DNA of 64,000 bases from Calidifontibacillus oryziterrae (lineage in GTDB: Bacteria > Bacillota > Bacilli > Bacillales > Bacillaceae_J): contig NZ_KB223527.1 of the NCBI RefSeq assembly GCF_000331575.1, positions 1,461,842 to 1,525,841 on the forward strand, in the 5' to 3' direction. Made by a program: the position numbers and the translations under genes. This document shows, piece after piece, positions 52,420-59,883 of the stretch. Within the stretch, counting starts at the first letter, position 1; each line of letters begins with the position of its first letter. The notes under the pieces are model-generated. The model ran no database searches. It worked only from the letters and a program-made list of their open reading frames with translations, and was not told the origin of the DNA.

Positions 52420-53331
52420 ATGATGAATGAATTTGATTTTTCAAGAGTCGGAAAAGAAATCAAACGGCTTCGATTAGCGTTAGGTTTGTCGCAAAACGAT
52501 CTGTTGGACGGGGATTTACGACAAAGTACTTTGAGCAAAATAGAGAATGGAGAAATCGCAAATATTCGGATGGTATCATTTTTGACAATTTGCGAGCGAC
52601 TAGGAGTTGAGCCAGACTATTTTATTAAAATAGCTATGATTGATAGTTATCCTTATATCGACGAAGTTACAAAGAGGATGGACTGGCATCGCAGAAGAGA
52701 TGAATTTGAAGAACTATATCAAATTGTTAAAGCTGAAAAAGAAAACCTCTACTTCCAACAACAAACGAAACCTAGGCAATATATGCTCTGGAATGAAGCG
52801 ATCTGCATTTTTACTATCGACCACAATTTTGAGCTAGCTTTGAAACAACTAAAAGCAGCACTCCGCCTAACACATAAACCCAAAAAAAATTACAATGAAA
52901 GAGAAATTGAAATTTTAGTAAGTATAGCCGGGATTCAAATGGATCAGGGCTATAGCAATGAAGCAATTGCCAATTATGAGTTATGTTTAGAACATCTTAA
53001 TAAAATAGAGAAACTTTATAACAGTGATATAAAAACAAAAGTATACTCAAATATCGTCAAATGGAAGGCAAATCACCAGCAAAATCATAAATCGATTGAT
53101 TTATGTTATTTAGGAATAGATTGGTGCCAGCAAAATGACAGCTTATATCTTTTTGATAATTTCCATTATTATCTTGGTTATAATTACGACTTACTAGAAG
53201 AGTACGACAAAGCTATCAATTACTACTATCAATCTCTTGAAATGTTTGAAAAAAAGAACAAAACCGAGCATATTAACATCGTTCGTGAAAAAATTGAAAA
53301 TTTGAAGGACAAGTTAGAGGATAACCAGTAA
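52420..53331 (+). CDS. PlcR-like RRNPP regulator (HTH + TPR)
   Basis: 303 residues from ATG 52420 (SD GGAGG at eight bases; a TTG one codon earlier is also open). N-terminal Cro/C1-type HTH: VGKEIKRLRLALGLSQNDLLDGDLRQSTLSKIENGEIANIRMVSFLTICERLGV (about 8-62), a linker helix, and about five TPR-like helix pairs (NEAICIFTIDHNFELALKQLKAAL; SNEAIANYELCLEHLNKIEK; YDKAINYYYQSLEMFEKKNK). Size and domain order are those of PlcR (285 residues), a transcription factor switched by a re-imported peptide. The divergent peptide gene is the likely ligand source. Which genes it controls is not visible. A strong terminator follows. Confidence 0.85.
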   Translation: MMNEFDFSRVGKEIKRLRLALGLSQNDLLDGDLRQSTLSKIENGEIANIRMVSFLTICERLGVEPDYFIKIAMIDSYPYIDEVTKRMDWHRRRDEFEELYQIVKAEKENLYFQQQTKPRQYMLWNEAICIFTIDHNFELALKQLKAALRLTHKPKKNYNEREIEILVSIAGIQMDQGYSNEAIANYELCLEHLNKIEKLYNSDIKTKVYSNIVKWKANHQQNHKSIDLCYLGIDWCQQNDSLYLFDNFHYYLGYNYDLLEEYDKAINYYYQSLEMFEKKNKTEHINIVREKIENLKDKLEDNQ

Positions 53332-53374
53332 TAGCATTTGCACGTTTTTTTATTTGGAAAAATGACCAATATTT

Positions 53375-53430
53375 AAAACGCGCTTGGAAAATTAATGTTT
53401 TATGTTACGATTTCCATCCAAGCGCGTTTT
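53375..53430. terminator. Bidirectional terminator between the regulator and dprA
   Basis: AAAACGCGCTTGG (53375-53387) / CCAAGCGCGTTTT (53418-53430), a perfect 13-bp stem for two converging genes. Confidence 0.85.
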
Positions 53431-53493
53431 TGGGGATTAGCAATATTATATTTACTTGTTATTCTTGGCCACATCGCTAAAATTTATAAGTTA

Positions 53494-54606
53494 TTACCTT
53501 TTATATAAAAATTCACCATTAATTTTAAGTTTTCCGTGTAACTCCATTAAAAATATCAATTCCTCTAACTCAGGCTTTGAAATTTGCAGGGTATGACATA
53601 TTTTCGATATTTTAAGCGGCCCTTGATTAAGAAGCTTTTCTAACTGAAATTCTATGGAGTCTATTGAATTGATATTTTCTTTTTGTTTGATAGTACCTGT
53701 GTTTGTAGTTTTGCTTTCCGCTAGTTGAGTTCGTTGGTTAATTTTTAATGAATTTATTTTTAAATAAGGCTTTGCAATTGTTTCTAACAGTGCATTTGTA
53801 CCCCACCCTTCAGGCACATCAATTCGATTTGGTACGGCATAAATTTCCCGTTTATATTTTTTTGCAAATTGTGCTGTTGTAAGGGCTCCACTTTTTTCGC
53901 CAGCTTCGACAATGATAAGCTGCTTTGACCATGCGCTTATAAGGGCATTTCGTTGCAGAAAAAACTTCGGCAAAGCAGGCGTCTCGGGTGGATATTGGGA
54001 AAGTACTGCACCATTTCCAATTATTTTTTCATAAAGTTTATGATGCTCTGTCGGATAACATTTATCAACCCCATTTGCGAGAAATGCTAGTGTTTCGCTT
54101 CCATTTTGTATAGCAGCCGTGTGGGCGTAGCCATCTATTCCTTTTGCCAGTCCACTGATAACAGGAATATTATATTTTGCGAGGCTTTCTACAATTTCTG
54201 CTGTTATTTTTTGACCATATTTTGTGCACCTTCTTGATCCAACAATACCTACTGTATGTGTGTATGTATTAAGGCTGCCTTTAAAATAAAGAACGGTTGG
54301 TGACTCTGGACAGGATTTTGCGAAGTCTGGATAAATTGGGTTTTCAAATGTTAAAATTTTAATTTCTTTCTGTTTTGATTTTTCGAGAATGCGCTTTGCT
54401 TTTTCTAGTGCTAGGTTGCGATTTTCTACTATTGAGGAAATGGCAGTGGATGGCAGGCGTAGTTCTTGAGTTTTAGTTTTTATGAGATCCTGCTTTGAGC
54501 ATTGAAAAATAGCCTCAGGGGATTTGAATTTTTCTAGCAGACGCTTTTGTGTAATCGGGCCAACATGTGGTATTGTTGAAAGCCAAAGCCAGTAAAGTGT
54601 ATCCAT
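53494..54606 (-). CDS. dprA: DprA, DNA-processing protein A
   Basis: 370 residues. N-terminal SAM-like region (LSTIPHVGPITQKRLLEKF), Rossmann-like core (VGIVGSRRCTKYGQKI, VISGLAKGIDGYAHTAAI, FLQRNALISAWSKQLIIVEAGEKSGALTTAQFA) and C-terminal winged helix (about 310-370). DprA binds incoming single strands and loads RecA in natural transformation. The long gap between GGG and the ATG suggests modest translation. It is near comM on the same strand, and with comFA, comFC and ssbB forms a notable set of competence genes in this window. Confidence 0.95.
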   Translation of the reverse strand: MDTLYWLWLSTIPHVGPITQKRLLEKFKSPEAIFQCSKQDLIKTKTQELRLPSTAISSIVENRNLALEKAKRILEKSKQKEIKILTFENPIYPDFAKSCPESPTVLYFKGSLNTYTHTVGIVGSRRCTKYGQKITAEIVESLAKYNIPVISGLAKGIDGYAHTAAIQNGSETLAFLANGVDKCYPTEHHKLYEKIIGNGAVLSQYPPETPALPKFFLQRNALISAWSKQLIIVEAGEKSGALTTAQFAKKYKREIYAVPNRIDVPEGWGTNALLETIAKPYLKINSLKINQRTQLAESKTTNTGTIKQKENINSIDSIEFQLEKLLNQGPLKISKICHTLQISKPELEELIFLMELHGKLKINGEFLYKR

Positions 54607-54744
54607 TGCTTAATTATCACCCTTTTTTTATATTTTCGCCTCAGTTTTGGGTCATTTGATCACTAGTTCTATTTCACGATGTTGAAGATCTACTCATTTA
54701 TTTTGGATTAATGGTATTTTTTGTATTTGATATTAATTATACAA

Positions 54745-55022
54745 GAACAAAATCGTAAGCGCCCTGATTAGCGACGTATTAACTGGAGCACATCGACTGA
54801 AATAAAGGAAACACGTCGAGGGACGAGTCGATGTTGACTTATCGCAAAAGAGATGAGCGAAGTTTACTAGTCGCTGGGTACTGGAACTGGACGACTACTC
54901 TCTGTGCTATTACCAACAAAATAATGACAAATACCAATGTTATGACTGGGTGCTGGAGCTGGACGACTACTCTCTGTGCTATAGTATTTATCCACAGGAT
55001 CATTTTTTTAATTTCCTAAACA
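54745..55022. repeat. Dispersed structured repeat, copy 2, with an internal 72-bp-step duplication
   Basis: Same element as 24071-24280. Its 3' part (CTGGGTACTGGAACTGGACG...CTCTGTGCTAT) occurs at 54874 and again at 54946, 72 bp apart, with unrelated sequence between. Its right edge (AATTTCCTAAACA) supplies the stop codon and last codon of comM, so the element boundary and gene end coincide. The remaining part of the dprA-comM gap (54607-54744) shows nothing. Confidence 0.85.
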
Positions 55023-56554
55023 ACAAGAAAATCGCGCTGCTCTTTGTCTAAATCTCGTGACATTAGGCTATTAATTACATCAATTTTGCGAATTTGCTCT
55101 GAACCTTCCAAATCCGCAAAAGTTCGGGCTACTCGTAAAAATTTATGAATTGCCCTAGCGCTATATTGAAATCGCTCATATGCCGATTGGAGTAGTTGTT
55201 CCGATTCAGCATTCAAAGGGCAAAATTGCTGGATGTGAACAGGCTGCATTTCTGCATTGCTTTGAACGTTGGGTATGTTTTTATATCTCTCATGTTGAAT
55301 TTTTCTAGCACCTTCTACCTGCTCCCGCAATTGTTGAGACGTTATTTTAGTATTGTTTTTTTCAAAAAGATTAATAGATGTTACATGCTTTTGGATATCA
55401 ATTCGATCCATAATCGGGCCTGAGAGTTTTTGCCGATAACGTTGAACTTCGTAATCGGTGCAACGACATTTTTCATTCCCGTAATATCCACAGGGGCAAG
55501 GGTTCATAGCTGCCACTAGCATAAATTTTGCTGGATATGTATGCGTATAATTCACCCTCGCGATTGTCACTTCACGATCCTCTATCGGTTGTCGTAGTGC
55601 ATCCAAAGTATGCTTCGTAAATTCAGCAATTTCGTCTAGAAAAAGGACACCAAAGTGTGCTAACGAAACCTCACCTGGAGTGGAATTTTGACCGCCCCCA
55701 ATAAGGGCTGGTCCTGATATATTATGATGCGGTGCTCGAAAAGGTCGATGAGTTATGAGACTCCCTCTTGTTTTAAGTAGGTTTGCAACGCTATAAATTT
55801 TCGTAACCTCTAGCGCTTCCTCTTCAGTCATTTTTGGAAGTATGGTCGGAATTCTTTTGGCAATCATAGATTTTCCACAACCAGGTGCACCTGACATTAA
55901 CAAATTGTGATTGCCCGCTGCTGCAACCGTAATATATTTTAACAATTCCTCATGACCTTTTACCTCGGAAAAATCAAGCTGGAAATTATTTAGGTTTCGC
56001 TCGTTTTTTGGTGCCTTTTTTTCAGGAAGAAGCGAACGGTTTCCTTCTAACAAATCCACTGCGTCCTGCAAGGTGGTTGCACTATGAATTTTGATGCCAT
56101 CGACAAGTAAAGCCTCTGGAACATTTTCATATGGAACAATTAAATGACGAATTTTAGCCTGCTTTGCTTTTATAACCATCGGTAAAACACCGGCACAGGA
56201 ACGAACCTCAGCATTTAAAGAGAGTTCACCTATGAACCCGAATAACTTTAGTTGCTCGCTTGTAACATGAATTTGATCCGATCTTGCTAGTATGCCGATT
56301 GCCATTGCTAGATCAAATTGTGTGCCACTTTTTTTAAGATCGGATGGTGCTAGGTTAATCACTAGTTTTAGCATGGGGAAGGTGTATCCCGCGGCGGCTA
56401 TTGCTGATGTTAGTCGTTCCTTTGATTCCTTGACGGCTGTATCTCCTAGACCAACGATGGATACTGAGGGTAGCCCATGAATAATGTCAGTTTCAACTTC
56501 TACAAGTGAGCCATCCACGCCTGAGATGTTAAAGCTGTATGTTGTTGACGCCAT
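55016..56554 (-). CDS. comM: ComM/YifB family AAA+ ATPase
   Basis: 512 residues. N-terminal Lon-protease-like domain (GVDGSLVEVETDIIHGLPSVSIVGLGDTAVKESKERL), AAA+ core of the Mg-chelatase type (MSGAPGCGKSMIAKRIPTIL; HHNISGPALIGGG; GVLFLDEIAEF; NPCPCGYYGN with C-rich loop) and Mg_chelatase C-terminal region (YSARAIHKFLRVARTFADLEG). In other bacteria ComM is a branch-migration helicase that aids integration of transformed DNA. ATG 56554 with SD AAAGGAG. Its stop codon lies within the edge of the dispersed repeat. Confidence 0.93.
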   Translation of the reverse strand: MASTTYSFNISGVDGSLVEVETDIIHGLPSVSIVGLGDTAVKESKERLTSAIAAAGYTFPMLKLVINLAPSDLKKSGTQFDLAMAIGILARSDQIHVTSEQLKLFGFIGELSLNAEVRSCAGVLPMVIKAKQAKIRHLIVPYENVPEALLVDGIKIHSATTLQDAVDLLEGNRSLLPEKKAPKNERNLNNFQLDFSEVKGHEELLKYITVAAAGNHNLLMSGAPGCGKSMIAKRIPTILPKMTEEEALEVTKIYSVANLLKTRGSLITHRPFRAPHHNISGPALIGGGQNSTPGEVSLAHFGVLFLDEIAEFTKHTLDALRQPIEDREVTIARVNYTHTYPAKFMLVAAMNPCPCGYYGNEKCRCTDYEVQRYRQKLSGPIMDRIDIQKHVTSINLFEKNNTKITSQQLREQVEGARKIQHERYKNIPNVQSNAEMQPVHIQQFCPLNAESEQLLQSAYERFQYSARAIHKFLRVARTFADLEGSEQIRKIDVINSLMSRDLDKEQRDFLVV

Positions 56555-56569
56555 ATTATAGTCTCCTTT

Positions 56570-56830
56570 TTTGGGGGATTTTTTTGGGTTTTGAAAGTTG
56601 TTTGGTTTCTGGTAATTTTTTGGGGGTTAGGTAGTTTTGGGATTTAGGTAGTTTTGGGATTTAGGTAGTTTTGGATTTTGAGTTTCTGGATTTTGAGTTT
56701 TAATAATTTGAATTTTGGTCTGGTTAGTTTTATGGGACATTGGTAGTTTTATGGATTTTTGGAGTTTTTTCGATTTTGGGTAGTTTTTATTTTGATAGTT
56801 TTATGCCTTTTGGAATTTTTCGGATTATTG
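56570..56830. repeat. T/G-rich, C-poor tract with a 17-bp tandem repeat upstream of comM
   Basis: The plus strand is almost only T, G and some A. From 56627 to 56680 the unit TTAGGTAGTTTTGGGAT repeats three times; decayed TAGTTTTATGG/TAGTTTTGG words continue to about 56800. The comM transcript leader, if it starts here, would be rich in A and C. The rest of the gap to 56967 is A/T-rich without features. Confidence 0.75.
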
Positions 56831-56967
56831 TTCTTTTAAATTTGATTTTTTGTTTTGTATATTTTTATATTAGAATAGTATTGGATTGAATATTTTCGTT
56901 TAGGTATGTAGTGATAATCGTATTTTTCAATCCAATTGGATACTGAGAAGTTTAATTCGGTAGAGCT

Positions 56968-57531
56968 CTAAATCACGTCAAAGGGGCTCGTATCTGAAGT
57001 TAGAAAATGCTCATAATTGCTTATTTGCGGTGAGGGAAAATAAGAAAGCATCGCTTTTATCTCCTCCCCATCAATTAATGGATCGAGCTTTCTACCAGCA
57101 TAAGCATGATAGCTACTCCAAGGATAATCATTCAAATTGTTTACGATATTTGCCTTCAAAGGATTCATATGAATATAGCGATTGACCTCAAGCTCATAAT
57201 CAGGATATTGAATGAGTTCTGCCTTATACCTGCCTTGAAAGACATGCCCCACTAATTCATATTTGTCATTAAAAAAGCGCGCGTAGTGTGAATGAATGTA
57301 CCCAATAATCCTACTAATATTCGTATTTTCAGTTTGAATTTGAAGGTGAACGTGATTGGACATTAAGCAGTAGGTTTGAAGTTTAAAGGAATAATTGGTT
57401 TTTGCTTCGCAGATGAGAGAGAGGTATTTCACAAAATCTTGGCGGTCGTAAAAAAGTAACTGTTTCCGATTCCCACGGCTAAACACATGAAACTTAGCAC
57501 CCGGGTACCATGTTCTTCGCTTTCTGGGCAT
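56968..57531 (-). CDS. REP-associated tyrosine transposase (RAYT, Y1_Tnp)
   Basis: 187 residues. N-terminal RRTWYPGAKFHVFSRGNRKQLLFYDRQDF, the HUH motif in CLMSNHVHLQIQ, YIHSHYARFFN, GHVFQGRYKAELIQ and NRYIHMNPLKANIVNNLNDYPWSSYHAY are diagnostic of RAYTs, single-copy domesticated relatives of IS200/IS605 transposases. A candidate catalytic Tyr lies in the QYPDYELEVNRYIHMNP region. ATG 57531 with SD AGGAGG. The densest cluster of REP-like sequences in the window is 90 bp upstream, as expected because RAYTs cut their cognate REPs. Confidence 0.9.
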   Translation of the reverse strand: MPRKRRTWYPGAKFHVFSRGNRKQLLFYDRQDFVKYLSLICEAKTNYSFKLQTYCLMSNHVHLQIQTENTNISRIIGYIHSHYARFFNDKYELVGHVFQGRYKAELIQYPDYELEVNRYIHMNPLKANIVNNLNDYPWSSYHAYAGRKLDPLIDGEEIKAMLSYFPSPQISNYEHFLTSDTSPFDVI

Positions 57532-57618
57532 TATTACAAATCCTCCTTTTTTAGTTTAAATTCACATTCAGTATATCTATCATTCTTCTGATAGTAAAGG
57601 ATTGAAAAGTGACAATTT

Positions 57619-57784
57619 GGTGCCAGGTTAGTAGGCATAGTGGTAGCCATAGAAGTTGCCATAGAGGTAGCCATAAAGGTTCCGGGGAAGAGCCAGGCAC
57701 CTATCCAGAGCAGGTGCCAGGGCGGTGTCCATATTGGGTGCCAGGGCGGTGTCCACATAGGTGTCCATAGAGGCGCCTGACCCC
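57619..57784. repeat. REP-like cluster next to the RAYT gene (copy 4)
   Basis: About 165 bp with four GGTGCCAGG/AGCCAGGC-type starts (57619, about 57691, 57713, 57738) and several GTCCATA or GCCATA units, ending CGCCTGACCCC. The TCCATAGAGG core and terminal CCTGACCCC are shared with the other copies. It lies between the RAYT gene and the SLH glucosaminidase gene. Confidence 0.8.
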
Positions 57785-57803
57785 TCCAAAAAAAGGGAGA
57801 CCA

Positions 57804-59657
57804 TTAGTTAATGATCTCCGCAAATTCACCTTTTTCTCCATTTGCATAAATATAGCCAAATTCGTAATCTGGATGATCTGATTTAATTTTGTACCATGTG
57901 CCGTCACTCGTTTTTTCTTTATCTACTACAACCATTGCAATACCAGCATATTTGTGCTCGTAGATTACTTTATCGTCCATGCTTGGACCCCTTCTTACAT
58001 TTAAAGATGGAACGGTGCTTATTGCTAAGCGATAGTTATCCAAATCGTCTCCACCTAGGAAACGGTCGATCCGATACATATACCCAGAGATTTTTTGGCC
58101 CCAGTATGGGTCTGAAGCGTAAAAAAGATTCATCCCAACTCCTTTATTCCCTAAAAACGAACCGGAATAATATGAGCTTGGCCCCGGGGTTAAATACCGA
58201 TCTTTTATATAGTTGGCCGCATATAATATACATTCTTCGAAGCTATCAAATTCCATTGCACTATTAAAAGCATCGACATCAACGGCGCGCAAACCATAGA
58301 GGTTATATTTCTCAGTTGCAATTTGACTAAAACCCCACGCACTTTCGTGAATCGCATGCGCTAATAAGTAAAGCGCATTAACACCAGTTTCTTCTTCGAC
58401 CTCTTTGAAAAATTCCCCTAATCCAACAAGTGGCGATGCTGGGTATTGTTCCTCAACAAACTCATCCAACTCCCTTGCTGAATAAGAAGTTTCCGTTAAT
58501 AGCGGAAGGTAGTTAAAGTATTGATAAAACGTTCCTTTTGAAAAAGTCTTTCCATCAAAGCTATACTCTTTGTCACTACCTTTAAAAAATGACGGAACTT
58601 GACCAAAAATATAGCTTTCATACTGACCATTTCTTGCAACGTAATGGCGTAAATAATCGTTATCTATTTTATAATAAGATCGAACAGCCTCATCTTCGCC
58701 AATTAATTCTACTTCATCTTTGTTCACATAGCCAATTACTCCTGCTACCTCTACCTTAATTTCATCTTTTGACTCATCTAAAAATTTCATCTCAGTTCCA
58801 GCGTTTACATAAGTCCTTTTAATACTATTTACTTTATCTTCATAAACGTGTAAAAGATTTTTCGCTATAACAATCGGGTTAAAAGGTCGGTCTTCACCTT
58901 CTTCATCAGAGTCACGATCGTGATCTTGATTGTTGTCTCGGTCCTTATCTCGATTGGATGAATCTTTTTCCTCAACAATAGTTTCACGGTCAAGATCAAG
59001 TATATCCACATCTAAATCAGGATCATATACCATATCCTGCTCTAGTTTTTCCTTTTCAATTTGTTCGAGCAAATTATACATTTTGTAAATAACCGCTGCC
59101 GTTTGCGCGCGTGTTACGCTTTCCTGAGGGCGAAACGTTAAATCGGAATTCCCCCCCATAATACTATAAGCAAAAACAGGCTGAACCTCGTTTGGATACT
59201 TAAATTTGTCAGCATCAATAAATGGTAATGGCATCGGCTCGGACGTCAACCCATGGGACGTCAAAACCCGGCTGATAATGACAGCCACTTCTTCCCTTGT
59301 CAGGTCTCGATCAGGTAAAAAACTGCCATCACCAATTCCTCCAAAAACACCCGCAGCAACCGCATTCCCTATTTCTTTCTCGTGTATATGCCCCATCGTA
59401 TCAGTAAAAGGTTCTACTTCCACTGCTGGCAGCTTCAACGCTCTGTTTAGAAATGTCGCAAACTGAGCCCTTGTCACATTTTTATTCGGCATATAAAGCC
59501 CCTTGCCATCACCTTTCATAATCCCCAATTCATCGAGACTACGAATTTGGGTTTCAAAGAAATGTCCGGTAATATCATCTTGAGCATCTACATAGGAACT
59601 GAAAGTACTACTTCCAACTACTAGTAACATTGTTGTAATTATGGGCCATTTTCTCAT
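57804..59657 (-). CDS. SLH-anchored N-acetylglucosaminidase with SH3 domains
   Basis: 617 residues from ATG 59657 (SD GGAGG nine bases upstream; a 15-codon extension is rejected). Signal peptide ending near SYVDA, three N-terminal SLH repeats (about 30-200: GIMKGDGKGLYMPNKNVTRAQFATFLNRAL; GIGDGSFLPDRDLTREEVAVIISRVL; GNSDLTFRPQESVTRAQTAAVIYKMY), an Asp/Arg-rich linker, a middle region with an SH3-like segment, a glucosaminidase domain (about 405-535: LLAHAIHESAWGFSQIATEKYNLYGL, the E being the likely catalytic acid) and a C-terminal SH3b (VPSLNVRRGPSMDDKVI). Autolysin-type hydrolase held at the surface by the pyruvylated polymer. Confidence 0.9.
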   Translation of the reverse strand: MRKWPIITTMLLVVGSSTFSSYVDAQDDITGHFFETQIRSLDELGIMKGDGKGLYMPNKNVTRAQFATFLNRALKLPAVEVEPFTDTMGHIHEKEIGNAVAAGVFGGIGDGSFLPDRDLTREEVAVIISRVLTSHGLTSEPMPLPFIDADKFKYPNEVQPVFAYSIMGGNSDLTFRPQESVTRAQTAAVIYKMYNLLEQIEKEKLEQDMVYDPDLDVDILDLDRETIVEEKDSSNRDKDRDNNQDHDRDSDEEGEDRPFNPIVIAKNLLHVYEDKVNSIKRTYVNAGTEMKFLDESKDEIKVEVAGVIGYVNKDEVELIGEDEAVRSYYKIDNDYLRHYVARNGQYESYIFGQVPSFFKGSDKEYSFDGKTFSKGTFYQYFNYLPLLTETSYSARELDEFVEEQYPASPLVGLGEFFKEVEEETGVNALYLLAHAIHESAWGFSQIATEKYNLYGLRAVDVDAFNSAMEFDSFEECILYAANYIKDRYLTPGPSSYYSGSFLGNKGVGMNLFYASDPYWGQKISGYMYRIDRFLGGDDLDNYRLAISTVPSLNVRRGPSMDDKVIYEHKYAGIAMVVVDKEKTSDGTWYKIKSDHPDYEFGYIYANGEKGEFAEIIN

Positions 59658-59736
59658 TCTTTTTAACCTCCAATTGGGGTTGAGTCGATCGTTTCCATCC
59701 ATTGCAAATTAAAATATTCCCTTCATCATCTCTTAA

Positions 59737-59796
59737 GGTGCCAGGGCGGTGTCCATAGAGGTATCCATAGAAGTGTCCATAGAGGTTCCTGACCCC
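59737..59796. repeat. REP-like element, copy 5
   Basis: GGTGCCAGGGCGGTGTCCAT, two shorter TCCATAGA units and GGTTCCTGACCCC. Between the SLH glucosaminidase and SLH protease genes. Confidence 0.75.
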
Positions 59797-59883
59797 TCCA
59801 AATGATGGGAAATATAGCGGCAGTAAAGCTTGGTGCTACTCTTCATTTGATAATTAGTATGTTAGATTCATATTGCTACTCTA

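Noticed and set aside
54831..55019. Plus-strand open frame of 62 codons with a repeated GYWNWTTTLCA motif
   Set aside because: The repeated peptide simply reflects the 72-bp-step duplication inside the dispersed element; the other copy of the element does not preserve the frame.
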